A model generated the notes under the pieces. That model did not search any database and was not told where the DNA came from. It saw only the letters and a program-made list of their open reading frames with translations. The position numbers and the translations under genes were made by a program. From contig JBANSL010000013.1 in the NCBI GenBank assembly GCA_037127255.1, positions 56,011,688-56,075,687 on the forward strand: a stretch of DNA of 64,000 nt, in the 5' to 3' direction. Positions 34,744-45,552 of this stretch are shown here, piece by piece. Origin of the DNA: Persicaria tinctoria (lineage: Eukaryota; Streptophyta; Magnoliopsida; Caryophyllales; Polygonaceae). Numbering within the stretch: the stretch's first letter is position 1; each line of letters opens with the position of its first letter.

Positions 34744-34806
34744 ATTCGCATTACCTGTCATGTTATTCGCATTACCTGTCATGTTATTCGCATTACCTGT
34801 CATGTT
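34744..34806 (+). repeat. 21-bp tandem repeat, three copies
   Basis: Three copies of ATTCGCATTACCTGTCATGTT, starting at 34,744, 34,765 and 34,786, containing the TGTCATGT motif. Confidence 0.95.
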
Positions 34807-36211
34807 AAATAGTATAACATGTCATGTTAATAGCATCACCTGTCATGTTATTTTCTTTCATTAAGGCAAGCTTTTTCACAATCAATATTTTTTTTAAATG
34901 AAGATTATATATATAAGGCAAATAGATAAAGCACTGATCAATCATTGCAGCGCTAGCATAAACAGCAGCTTCATTAGTCACATTGCAACCCCCCTTGTTC
35001 AACAAACTAGCAATGTTACAATGCTCAAGAATACACTGATTGATCCACCAAAAGAAATTACCATGTCAGTTCAAGTGCCGAAAACACCCATTAAAAGAAA
35101 ATGTGTGGTGATAGTTGCACAGTTATCTTCAATATGGAACTTGTACAGAAGTTTCACTCTTGCTATAAATATTTATGAATAAAAGATGTTATCTATATCA
35201 AGGTTCAAGGGCACTAATTGACAGCCATTACAATAAAACACAGCATAGTTTGTACACATCAAAACATAGCTTTGGTACACCAGATCGATCAAAGGAAATC
35301 CTGCATACATGACATGAACTTATATTAACATGTCATTCAAATCCTGGATACATGACATGAACTTATATTAACATAGCTTTGGTAGCAATTGAAACGAAAT
35401 TGGACAAATCTGATGAGCGATTAAGTAGTACCTGCAGCTTTAAGAAGGAGAACTGATGCTGGGGGAGTTTTGAGTATGAAAGTAAAGCACTAAAGCTCTT
35501 ATCCTGTCATCCCAAAGCAAGAAATCAAAATTGTGACTGAAAATTGAAATCCAGGACCATCAAGAAGCAGGAATCAAAACCCTAATTTACACTATAGAAA
35601 TCAAAACCTCAAATCAACAATTTCTATCTATGTATCCCTAAATTAGGTTTAATAGATGGAAAATCAGGGAGATGCCAAAACCTTAACCCTAGAATTTTCA
35701 CTTACAATCGATCAACAACTGCCTTCGACTCATAGCTGTCTCTATCGACCTTAGCAATTGCCTTCAATTTCGTAGGAGTCATGCACCACTAGCCTCAAAA
35801 TCTGCCAGATCTGGAGAAATTTCCTAGCGACAGGATCGACCGCAACAATGGCATCCGGGTTTGGGGCCGCCATGGGAGACGAATGGGAGGAAGAAGGACC
35901 AAGATGACTGCACTCAAGCCCTCCCGTCGAGCCCGGAGGCCTATCGCCTAGAGCCGCGAACCCCGCCTCCAACGACGACGTCTTCCCTCATCCTTCCCTT
36001 CCTCTCTCACTGTTGCGCGCTTTTCTCTCTCCAACCGGTTGCAGGCTGTGAGAAACCGGTTACTTTGCAATTTTTTTTTTCGGGTTAACCCCCGCAATCC
36101 AACCGGATATTTAGGTTAGTTTTGCAAATAACCCGATTGCTTAAACCGTATGTGCTGAAAAAGAAGTTTCAGCAATTCCATTTCAGCAACTTTGTAAATA
36201 CGGCAAAAAAA

Positions 36212-36232
36212 AATAATAATAATAATAATAAT
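36212..36232 (+). repeat. (AAT)7 microsatellite
   Basis: Seven AAT units after an A run. Confidence 0.95.
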
Positions 36233-37001
36233 GAGGCGAGAGGGGGGCACAGGGGGCACAGGAGGGAGGGGCAGGGAGGGCGGTGGACATTTTGCTAATT
36301 TGGAGGATGTGGGAACCTTTTTCCTAATAAGGTCCAAAAATTAGGACATCCCAGTAATCACCCCATTTTTCTATACTTCCTTAAGTTCCTTCAATCTTCA
36401 CTTTACGCCATTACATTTTTTAAATCAAAATTTATACATCCATAAATTGGTATAAATATATTATAATTCATACAATATTATTTTAAATGATAAGAAAACT
36501 CTTAAATCTCTATTTAAAATAAGAAATTCTTAAAGAATGTTAATATAAATTTATGGGACACAAAACTGGTGAAAAAATAGATATTATTGGATTTATTAGC
36601 AGTAGCCAATAGGTTTTATTTCCTAACTCAATTTGTTAGGAAAAAAGTAAAGGTTCAGTTTGTTAATAAATAAATAAAATTTTGGCAAAAGATTATTTTA
36701 AAGCATTGAAAATTGAACAGTTTGGAATTTTTTCAATAGATAAATAATAATTACTACGTATAATAACTTTAAGAAGACTATATATTGTATTGTATATTAA
36801 CATTATGATAAATCAAATGTCAGTGTATATAGTAAAAAAGAATATTAATTTTATATCATTGGATAAATGTATTGATCATTCTTTTACCAATTCTAATATT
36901 ATAATTCATATTTATCTGTTGTCATATTTTAATAGATTTTTACATATAATGGATGTAATTTTAGAATATTGTGTTAACATATTCTTGTGCACGGGACGGA
37001 A
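36233..37001. other. No gene recognised
   Basis: The first 60 bp are G-rich (GGGGGCACAGG units); the rest is very AT-rich with no convincing frame. Confidence 0.5.
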
Positions 37002-37009
37002 CTTACACT

Positions 37010-37564
37010 CAGAAGAGGACCTAGGGGGTTCTAAGGGGTCACATGACCCCCTCCTCATCCGACAAATTAGCTAGGTGTATTCTCCTCGTCGATAGCTTCG
37101 TTTTGATATATAATACACCCTAATCAGACATCTGAGTAAAAAGTTATGAATGTTTGAAAATTACATCAGTATTAATCACTTTAGTTTTATTTCAATATAC
37201 AATAATACTTTAATATTTTACTTAAATTGACATTCACATATTATAATTCATCTCGAGAGCTTCGAAACCATATGTTATATTACTTATTTTGAGAATATGG
37301 TAAGAAGTTACGCAAGTTTAAATTTTTTTATATCTAGTTATACATTATTACATGTTAATAATGCAATGTTTATTTATTGCATTTTATATCTTTATTTTTC
37401 GTTTTTTATCCTTATTTTCGTATTATATATTTGTAGTATTTTCGAAACCATAGGTTGACACTAGTTTGTACTATCGATCACGTTGTGTTTTGCGGATTTT
37501 TTCTCAATTTTATTGTTGACTACTATGGTGACCCCCCGCTAAAAACTTTCTGGGTCCACCACTA
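37010..37564. mobile_element. Non-autonomous hAT-type element
   Basis: 555 bp between two perfect copies of CTTACACT (37,002-37,009; 37,565-37,572), the 8-bp duplication typical of hAT. The ends CAGAAGAGGACCTAGGGGGT and, inverted, TAGTGGTGGACCCAGAAAGT share GTGG/GAGGACC and GGGGTCAC blocks. There is no transposase frame. Confidence 0.85.
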
Positions 37565-37759
37565 CTTACACTAGTTTGATTTCATTGGAAATAGTTGATA
37601 TTTTTGAAGGAAAAAACACATAAATATCAGTTTTATTGATATAAGTGAGGTTGATTATGATAAAAAAAAAGGGTGTAAATAGTTGTTAAGATCTTCTATT
37701 TTTTGTTCTTTTTTTTATTAAGTAAGAATTCGGTAGGTCAGGGCTAGCCCAGCGAATCG

Positions 37760-38391
37760 AGAGCATCCTTTCGGATGAGATCACGAAGATCTTTATGATG
37801 TTTTATCTGAGAGGCAGGAATACAGTGGTCAAGGTGTGCAACCTTGTCCGCCACTTTATTCCAAAGGCACCCAATGTGGTTGATTTTAATCCCACCCCGA
37901 GAAAGAAGAAGGGATTGGATATCTGAAATTATTGTCTGTATCTACCACAGAGGTTTCCATATTCTGTTGATAGCATTGGCCACTGAGAGGCAATCACTCT
38001 CAATAGTACACTATTGGATATCTTGTAAGATAGCCATATTAAGCCCAATAAGAACAGCCATTGCCTCTGTTTCCACCGGAGTTTGGTGGCCGACCAACTG
38101 TTGATGGAGTAAAAAGGGAGAGCCCATATGGTCCCTTATAACTAAACCAACCGAAGATGGGCCCGTTGTTGGGGTCGAATAATCCACGTTTATTTTTAGC
38201 CATCCCATTCTAGGCTTAACCCATATTTCATGTTTCGGTTTTCGCTGTTTGGGGGTCCTAGTTCTCTCCTTGTTGATTTGTGGGTCAGTCACCTCTGTAT
38301 CGTATACCTTAGTTTTTTCCCAAATAATTTTTTGGTGAGCAACAAATTGACTTATCTCGTCTGGTGTCGGCAATTTCCTATTTTGAAACAA
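37760..38391 (-). pseudogene. LINE RNase H domain
   Basis: The frame 38,011-38,391 shows LKINVDYSTPTTGPSSVGLVIRD (first Asp) and ETEAMAVLIGL (Glu). It ends at a stop near 38,011, but related sequence runs on to about 37,760 with a DKVAHLD-like motif and RKDA near the end. It would degrade RNA during integration. Frame breaks make it non-functional. Confidence 0.8.
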
Positions 38392-38409
38392 GACTTGATT
38401 CCTAAACCA

Positions 38410-39680
38410 TCAGATAGACCACCATTTAATGGCAATCAGATCTTTCTTGGCCGCTAGTAGGGTCATGATGTGGTTCATAAGGGGTGTCATTTGGCCCCTT
38501 GCATTGGGTGTTCGTTGGTGGTATCGTTGTACATTATGATCTTTCAATGCTTCCAAGGTTATCATAGGGAAGTCGACAAACAAGTGATATGCATCCTCAT
38601 TGTGATGATTGCAGAATATGCAACTTCTCGGCATCGGGATAGTGTTCCTTGCCAGTCTGTCCTTTGTGGGTAAACCATCAAGACTAATTTTCCACATGAA
38701 TTTTTTTAATTTTGGTTAGATATCTAGGCTCCACATCCATCCTGCCTGTGGGTAGTGTGTCATATAACCCCCCCTGTGAGCATTCTCATTGCACTAGCCG
38801 TTGTATACCAACCTGACTTGTCAGCTTCCCAGTATAATCGGTCTGTTCCCTGTTATGATGATATATATACATCCATGATTTCCTGAGCAGTGTGTTGTGG
38901 GACATAGGAAGCAAGTGCTTCGCAGTCCCATTTTCCTTGTTTTATGAAGTTTGCCACTTTGAAATTTTCAGTGTTGGCTTGGGGGTTGATTCCCCTATTA
39001 CTGAAAGAGTCCGGCCCACACTACTGGTCATGCCAAAAGTTAACCGATTTACCATTACATATATTCCACACCAGACCTTTGCGAAAAAGAGGAATGAGTC
39101 TACATAATTTACTCCACTGCCAGGAGGCAGCGCCCCTTCTTTGGTATTTGAGGATGGATTTAGTTTGTAAGTATTTCTGGTTTATTATTGTTACACACAT
39201 GTTCGATGGTGCTGCTAGAATTTTCCATAGAAGTTTTAATTGTAAGGCAACATTGACGTTGCTCATTTTGTTGAGACCCATACCCCCCGACCTCTTTGAT
39301 TTACAAATCTTATCCCAGCTAATAAGCACTGAGTGCTGCAAATCTTTGTTCTAGAAAAAAGTTCTATTAATCCTATCCAATTCCTTATGGATTGTTGAGG
39401 GCAGCATGAAGCTCTGCATTAAGTAGCTGGGTTTGGCCATCAACTTTGATTTTATGAGCACCGCCCTCCCTTCTCGTGAGAAGGAGTTAGCCCGCCACTT
39501 TGTAAGTTGTTGTTTTGATTTAATGATAGTTTCTTCAAATGTATCTTTATTAACTCTTCCATTAATGATAGGGCAGCCGAGGTATTTTTCTAAACTTGTT
39601 GAATTGGGGATATTTAGAATCCCTTGAAGAATCAACTTCCTTTGATCGGTTATACCTCTAGATGTTTGGAATGCAGATTT
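38410..39680 (-). pseudogene. LINE RT C-terminal region and zf-RVT
   Basis: Three broken frames continue the RT: 39,351-39,635 (EKYLGCPIINGRVNKDTF), 39,021-39,341 (LISWDKICKSKRSGGMGLNK, LQLKLLWKILAAPSN) and 38,410-38,697 (WKISLDGLPTKDRL, then a CIFCNHH...H zinc pattern of zf-RVT). At least three shifts or stops separate them. Confidence 0.85.
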
Positions 39681-39692
39681 TTGGTAGTTAAC

Positions 39693-40727
39693 TCACTGTC
39701 CCGATATAACACAGTAATCGTCAATGATGGTTTTAACCTTGTGACATGCTTCTGCACTACCCTGACAGAATATCATCATATCATCTGCAAAGGAAAGGAA
39801 AGGGATTCTCATAGAGTTTTGAGCGCACTGGAATCCAATAATGCTTTTGTCTTGGATAGCCTCCACATGCAGAGTCCTGGCTAAAATTTCTGCTCCAAGA
39901 ATAAATAAAAACGGTGACAGTGGGTCACCTTGTCTAAGTCCTCGTTGGGGAAGGAAGATTTCCGCTGGTTCATTATTCACCAAGACAGCGTACGACACTA
40001 TTTGGATACATTCATTGATCCAATTGAGGAATTTTGGATGAAAACCAAAATTTTCCATAACTTCTGATAGAAATGACCACTTCACTCTGTCATAGGCTTT
40101 TTCCATGTCTAACTTGATAGCAACCCATCCTTCAGAACCCCGTCTTGTCCTGAACGAATGGAAAATTTCATGTGCAATAAGGATATTGTCCTGGATAGCT
40201 CTATCAGCCACGAAGGCTCCTTGCAACGGATGTATAAGTTTTCCCATTGCTTTCTTAAGTCTTTCTGTAAGAATTCTTGATATGATTTTGTAGCTTGTAT
40301 TACACAAACTAATGGGTCGGTAATGGCTTGTTGTTGTCGGTTGATCACACTTGGGTAGTAGTGTTATGTACGTATGGTTGACTTGTCTTAACATGTGCCC
40401 TGAAGCGAAAAAGACTTTAACCGCTTTGATGACTGACGGGCCAACGATGTCCCAAAAGTTCCTAAAAAACTCTGTCGTGATACCGTCCGGACCGGGAGAC
40501 TTATTAGTACCTAGCGTGAAGACAACATTTTTTATTTCTGTATTAGACACTGGGTTGGTAAGAAATTCGTTATCTTCTGATGTGATTTCTTCAGATATTA
40601 GATTTAACAAGTTAGTGTGAACTGGTCTATTCTGGTTTTCCAGTTGAAAATGCTTATAGAACTCATTCTTTACTTCCTTTTTGATATTTTCTTGGCCAGT
40701 AATATTTAATCCATTTGTGTTTGTCAT
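39693..40727 (-). pseudogene. LINE reverse transcriptase core
   Basis: 344 open codons holding most of the RT: SPGPDGITTEFFRNFW, HYRPISLCNTSYKIISRILT, LDMEKAYDRV (first catalytic Asp), GLRQGDPLSPFLF, and FLSFADDMMIF with the DD pair. It stops right after the SGQ of the next block. RT would copy the element RNA at a nicked target. The catalytic residues are intact; the rest of the protein is broken. Confidence 0.9.
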
Positions 40728-40801
40728 TTCCCAAATGACTTTCCTATTTCTTCCGCCAGACGTAATTTTATGAAAGTATTCGGAATTTGTATCTTTTAAT
40801 T

Positions 40802-41160
40802 TCAGATGTCGTGTTTTAGCTCTCTTTTAATTTCAGATGTCGTATTTTCTTGGCCAGTAATATTTAATCCATTTGAGGAGAATTTCTTTTTTTTTTTAAT
40901 TAACCTGAATTGCTTTTCCCATAATGTTTGATCGTTTTTACTGCCGTTAACTATTTGTAGTTGTAGTAATAGATCATCTATTTTCTTTAGTTGTTGAAAT
41001 ATATTTCCAAAGGTCTTCGCATTCCAGTCTTTAGTTGTTTTATATTTTTTGTTTTCTGTACTAGTTGGAACATAGCCGAACCCGCACTCATGCGTTTCCA
41101 AGACTGCTTGACCAGGTTTCTATAATCTTTTCTTTGAGCCACATATTTTCCATCCGGAAG
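40802..41160 (-). pseudogene. LINE endonuclease C-terminus and linker
   Basis: The frame 40,802-41,101 contains KTFGNIFQQLKKIDDLLLQLQ, the helical linker between endonuclease and RT. Just upstream (41,100-41,160) RMENMWLKEK, the endonuclease C-terminal block, is readable with a shift. The GLNITGQEN motif occurs twice, near 40,860 and 40,710, so a small local duplication also lies here. Confidence 0.75.
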
Positions 41161-41279
41161 GGTGGTGATTTATGGGGAGAAGCCGTTGAGGTGAGCCAAG
41201 CCATCCACAATCAGCTCTGCCTCACTACCCTCAAACATCTTGGGATCCTCATCATCATCTTCAAACACAAGTCGTTGCT

Positions 41280-42500
41280 CTAGTGATGCAAACTTTCAAG
41301 AAAAGACTCATCATGTGGGACTTCCGGCATGAGTTGATCAGGGATTGGTGGCATGGGAGGTAGGAATTCCACAACAGAAGGCTGAACATCCGTCACTGTC
41401 GTTGCAGGATCCACCAAGATAGAGGTTGAACCGCTAGAAGCAACAGAAACACGGGATGCCGAGGAATCGGTCTGAGAAGCTGCATTCATGCCCACAATTT
41501 TAAAAGGCTCAGACTTTGGGTTACCTATTTTGAGGATTGGTTGAGCATACTTCTTCTTGGCCGCCACATTGACCCATTCATTTGGGTCATCATCGTCATT
41601 GTGATCCTTGCTCTTCGAGGAGCTTGGGTTGTGGGCACCAAGAGGCGCCTGAGGAGCTACATGTTTCTTCCTCTGCGGACACTCCACAAAGGAGTGCTCC
41701 AGATCACCGCAGCTGCCACAACCTTCTGGAAATTCTTCAAACCACAATGGGTACTCCACCAGTTCGTCATCCTCATTGAGCACCATGACTTTCTTGCTTG
41801 GGATTTTGGTGATATCCACCGAGATACAGATACGAGGATAACGAACCCTCTTACCCTTGGTAGTGAAAGCATATAACTTCAGGATCGAGCCAAGCCCGTT
41901 CTCTTCAATGATTGATGTGAGGACTTCCTCAGTAATGTATTCAGCCGGCATACCAGGGATTCGGATCCACACGTCAAGCACAAAGAGAGGCTCAAACATG
42001 GGATCGAATCCTTGACGCCAGGGCTTTAGCAGCAACAATTGCACTTGGATGTGGAAAGGGCATCCACTCCAGACCCGGTCGCGATCCACAACCAGCGCGA
42101 ACTTGAGCTCAAACCAATTGTTTGCCAGAGGGATCACCTGCAAACTGCCTTCCAGGAATTTCCAATCGAACCTGATTTTCTTCCGAATCTCCTTCAGCTC
42201 CAAAGGGACGCCAATAATGGTGGCGTAGAGGGTGGTGCTTCGGAGAGAAGCAATATTCTCTCTAACTCCGGCGAGGCGCGCTTTGTACTTCTCAATATCA
42301 AAGGGAAGCTTAGCCTTCCCCTTGCTGTTTTTGGAAGTTGGGTTGGCACCCATGTCCTCCGGGCCAGGTACCCCATTGGACTTGGATCGTTGAGCCCTCA
42401 TCCCAGATGAGGAGCCGTGATTGAGTCGATCAGACGAGGGGATAGCCGGAATCCCTTCATCCAACTTCTGTTTTCCTTTAGGGTCGTGCTTGTCCATCAT
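41280..42500 (-). CDS. LINE ORF1 protein, DUF4283 and CCHC, 406 aa, open
   Basis: I start at the MMDKHDPKGKQKL pair because the upstream part of the frame looks like leader. The DUF4283 domain spans about residues 70-240 (IGVPLELKEIRKKIRFDWKF, ANNWFELKF, DVWIRIPG). A zinc knuckle CGSCGDLEHSFVEC follows near 280, then an acidic, Ser/Pro-rich tail. ORF1 proteins of plant L1 elements bind element RNA. The frame is uninterrupted, unusual beside so damaged an ORF2. Sequence after the stop still resembles ORF1 (DDDEDPKMFEGSEAEL), so the stop may be slightly early. Confidence 0.8.
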   Translation of the reverse strand: MMDKHDPKGKQKLDEGIPAIPSSDRLNHGSSSGMRAQRSKSNGVPGPEDMGANPTSKNSKGKAKLPFDIEKYKARLAGVRENIASLRSTTLYATIIGVPLELKEIRKKIRFDWKFLEGSLQVIPLANNWFELKFALVVDRDRVWSGCPFHIQVQLLLLKPWRQGFDPMFEPLFVLDVWIRIPGMPAEYITEEVLTSIIEENGLGSILKLYAFTTKGKRVRYPRICISVDITKIPSKKVMVLNEDDELVEYPLWFEEFPEGCGSCGDLEHSFVECPQRKKHVAPQAPLGAHNPSSSKSKDHNDDDDPNEWVNVAAKKKYAQPILKIGNPKSEPFKIVGMNAASQTDSSASRVSVASSGSTSILVDPATTVTDVQPSVVEFLPPMPPIPDQLMPEVPHDESFLESLHH

Positions 42501-42919
42501 GATCACCAGGAGAAGAAATTGATTAGTAAGAAAGTAAGATAAGGAAATGAGGAGAAAATTGTGCCTGAAACAAAACCCCAACCTCAATTTATAGCCGAGA
42601 ACGGATCGAAAGCACAAGGGTAAGCAATCATTGTAACAATACCTCTGATTTAGCAAATCTTCCTCACCATCCTCACAAATCAGGTCGTACGGCGCTGGAA
42701 AATCACCATGAGCGAACCACTTAGCGACACCCACACACACCCATTTAATTTTTCCTTGCAACGGAAGGAATCACCATGCCAGCCACCACCACCAGTTGCA
42801 CCTTTACCCTCCAAATCCCTCACCAAGCCGATTCAATTCAATGATGAAGTGACGGATCCGAGATTTGGTTTGAAAAAAAATGGAGAATTCAATTGAGAAA
42901 GGTAGAAATAAATATAATC

Positions 42920-43316
42920 TTCTAAAAAAATAAAAAATGAAAACATCAATTATATCATATAGGATTTTGAAAAACATTAGGAAAAGCCATAACAACGGCA
43001 ACATTATTTGACGATTATCTTTCCTAATTGACTCAAAAATAACGACTAAGGATTCCGAAAATCTTACAAAAATAGCCCCTAATAAAATAAAATAAAATAA
43101 AATAAAATAAAATGTCCTCTTCTCTATGGAAAAAGATAAATAATCTGAATGTACTGGATTGAATGACTACAAAATTCTACCAAAATATTGAAAAGTATCT
43201 TCCGTTTAGAAACAGAAAAAGAAAGGAGGTTGGTGGTAAAATTAGATATGAAAAATGACTATAATAGAATAAAATGAGAATTCCTATGCAAAATCATAGA
43301 AAAGTTTGTTAACATG
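42920..43316. other. No gene recognised
   Basis: AT-rich, with a pentanucleotide microsatellite at 43,080-43,113. Confidence 0.5.
43080..43113 (+). repeat. (AAAAT)n microsatellite
   Basis: About seven perfect pentanucleotide units. Confidence 0.9.
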
Positions 43317-43324
43317 TTCCTACA

Positions 43325-43805
43325 CATGCACGGAACCAGGATTAAAATCTTGGGTAGGCTGGATTTGCATATAATTTTAGAAAAATTCCCTATTTATCAC
43401 TAAATTTATTGAGTGAAAAATTAAAACTAATTATTTATCTATATTTAAATTAAATTAGTAATAAAAAAAAATAAGAGTAAAATGAAAGACAAAAAAAAAG
43501 GAAAAAATTAGGAGTAAGAAGAAAGACCAAGAAAACAGAGAATGATGGCACTCGAAGAAAGACAAAAGAAAAAAAAAAGAAAAGTAGTAGTACTCTGTAA
43601 CTGTTAGAAAGAAAGAAAAAAAAAAGGAGAAAAGACCTATATGTGCAAGTGAGATTCGAACCCGGGTCTCCCTTTCCCTGTCCAAGGCTCCCTACCAATT
43701 GTGCTAATCGACCAATCTAATAAGTAGTACTTCTATATTACCCATACTAATTTTGAAACGGAATGGACTATAGCATATACTAGCCCACCTCTGGATCCGT
43801 CCCTG
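43325..43805. mobile_element. Non-autonomous hAT-type element with tRNA-like module
   Basis: About 481 bp. The ends CATGCACGGAACCAGG and, inverted, CAGGGACGGATCCAG match; flanks TTCCTACA (43,317) and TTCCTACC (43,806) agree at seven of eight bases. Inside is a degenerate tRNA-like segment (43,636-43,712). No transposase frame. Confidence 0.8.
43636..43712 (-). other. Degenerate tRNA-like sequence
   Basis: On the minus strand GGTCGATTAGCACAATTGGT resembles a tRNA acceptor and D arm, and GGGTTCGAATCTC a T arm (B box). The T stem and the acceptor do not pair well, so it is a relic or a tRNA-derived promoter module. The element at 44,084 has a similar trace, GGAATCGAACTTGG near 44,650. Confidence 0.45.
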
Positions 43806-44083
43806 TTCCTACCTAGCTGAGGAAATCATAAGGAGACCTTTTTCAATAAGATGAAGTGTTAAAATTCTAACCAAGAAACTGCAAGAATCTTGCAGTAGAC
43901 CCATAAATTCTATCGACTTCAGTATCTCTACGACTAGAGTACAAATTTCCTTCATGTTCTTCAAATAATACAAGAGTATTTGCTAAAAGTAAACCAAAAA
44001 TCATGTCAAACAATGAAAAAGATTATTATGAATATTGTGCAAGCTATGGGAAAAAGTCAATTTTCATAAGTCTTCCTAGTTAT

Positions 44084-44763
44084 CAGGGTCGTGCCAAACA
44101 TTTTAGGGGCCCTGTACCAAATATTTGGAATAATATTAGACATTTTTTTTTATAAAGCAACTACTCTTTCATTGAAATAGAAAAATTAAATATTTTCTAA
44201 TACGAGTGAAATTAAAATAATTGAAAATTATAAATTACACAAAACCGTCCATAAGTAAGAAGATTTCTTTTAAATCATTAACAAAATCATAAATTATATA
44301 TATAACAATATATAAAATATGTTTTTCTTAAAAAAATTGACTTTAAATTTTTAATGCTTACAAAATGTTTAAAAATATCTACTATGTTTAAAAATATTAA
44401 ATATTTATACTTTAGTAATAAAGTGATAATTAAACGTGACTCTATATTAAACAATTTTTAATAACGTTACTCTATATTAAACTCTTCTATTTTTTTAGCA
44501 AATTAAATGATTAAAAAAAAAGTGATAAGCATAAGTGATGGGAAAAAAATAAATACGCAGTAAATAATTTAGAAGTTTTGGTAGGAAATTAAATGATTTA
44601 AAAAAGGGAAGAAAATTTAAGACATAAAAAGATATGAGACAAGTAGGAGGAATCGAACTTGGAAAGAAAATTTTAATATTACGATTGTTTATGATATTGG
44701 GCCCCTAAAAATTTGGAGGCCCTGTTCGAATGATCCACCTGAACATGTTAATTCACGGGCCGG
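44084..44763. mobile_element. Non-autonomous hAT-type element
   Basis: 680 bp between two perfect copies of CTAGTTAT (44,076-44,083; 44,764-44,771). The left end is CAGGGTCGTGCCAAACATTT and the right end holds an inverted CCAAATTTTTAGGGGCCC block, about 45 bp in. The right tip lacks the expected CCCTG, so it lost a few bases or is a variant. AT-rich inside, no frame. Confidence 0.8.
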
Positions 44764-44771
44764 CTAGTTAT

Positions 44772-45543
44772 GAAACCACACCCCATAGTTTGAAGTTAGA
44801 AAAAATTGTCCGATCGACAAGCTGATATTGTAATGCACTTTTTGAAGGTTTCGATGGTCTGATCAACTCTTATGAGTATGCGGTGGAAATCTCTTTATGA
44901 GATATACAACTTTTATATTAACGTCGGAACCAAATTTGAAGACGAGATGAACAGTAAATCGTGAATTCGCACTTCACAATCGTGGTTGATTGCACGAACG
45001 TGAAAAAAAAAATTGAAAACAATCGTGAATACGCATTGCAAATTTGTAGATTTTCACGAATTTGAAATGCATGTTAGCAAAAAAATTGAAGAAAAAAAAC
45101 CGCCAACACGCATTACAATTACAAATTCACGGATTTTTATGAATTTGCAATATGCATTTGCCACCGTGTATTAGACAATAATTTCACCGTGTAACTTGTA
45201 ACCTTTTTTTAAACGAGTTTTCAATCTTATGCCCCAAGGGTATATGATAACTGATAAGACTCCAAATTGGGAAAAATTCCTTATAAAAAAGGCAAGCGAC
45301 ACTAAAAATCTAATTTTAAAAAAAAAACTAAACTAATTAAAATTTAAGAAAAATCCAAATTTAGAGTCTTATCATATGACCTAGGAGAATAGGATAAAAA
45401 AATGGTTTTTTCAATTTTATGAAAAAATGATTCATCAACTTTATTAAATCTTAATTGTAAACTCCAAAGTTCAAGTTAATTAAGGATTTCGGAAAAGAGT
45501 TTCGATCACTAAATTTTTCCATACTGAAGCTGACTAGTTGTAT
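44772..45543. other. No gene recognised
   Basis: AT-rich. Between 44,940 and 45,170 the phrase CGTGAATTCGCA / CACGAATTTG recurs several times in both orientations (for example 44,961, 45,021, 45,052, 45,128), suggesting a decayed repeat. Confidence 0.45.
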
Positions 45544-45552
45544 TTTTCATTA

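Larger units (their letters stand above)
33480..35370. repeat. Dispersed TGTCATGT motifs
   Basis: TGTCATGT or ACATGACA occurs at least a dozen times (for example near 33,482, 33,530, 34,291, 34,686-34,850, 35,310, 35,345), followed often by TAA or TAT. The same motif marks 1,926-2,025. Confidence 0.75.
32823..36134. mobile_element. Mutator-like DNA element, 3.3 kb
   Basis: The ends are related in inverted orientation: GAGGGAATTGCACATACTAACC against GGGTTATTTGCAAAACTAACC, each followed by a GGTTAACCC and a CCGG block. The flanks GATTGCCTTA (32,813) and GATTGCTTA (36,135) are an imperfect duplication of about nine bases. The same TTTCAGCA-rich sequence lies outside both ends, so removal would restore one array. 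No transposase is visible; inside are repeats, a tRNA-like gene and purine-rich sequence with GGAGGCATCT units (32,980-33,150). Confidence 0.55.
37701..42900 (-). mobile_element. L1-type LINE, endonuclease deleted
   Basis: Minus-strand order from the right: 5' leader, ORF1, the last part of the endonuclease, RT, zf-RVT, RNase H, then CCGAATTCTTACTTAATAAAAAAAA and an A-rich tail at 37,699-37,718. This 3' end closely matches that of the LINE at 46.7-54.0 kb. Most of the endonuclease is lost at a junction near 41,150. The right edge is unclear; ATCTTCTA beside the tail (37,691) recurs at 42,917 and may be a short target duplication. Confidence 0.85.

Noticed and set aside
34744..34806. CRISPR-like or regulatory array
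   Set aside because: Three head-to-tail 21-bp copies with no spacers; it is a simple tandem repeat.
43450..43698. Phe-rich minus-strand frames that look like membrane segments
   Set aside because: They are translations of poly-A/AAAG tracts inside a hAT-type element.
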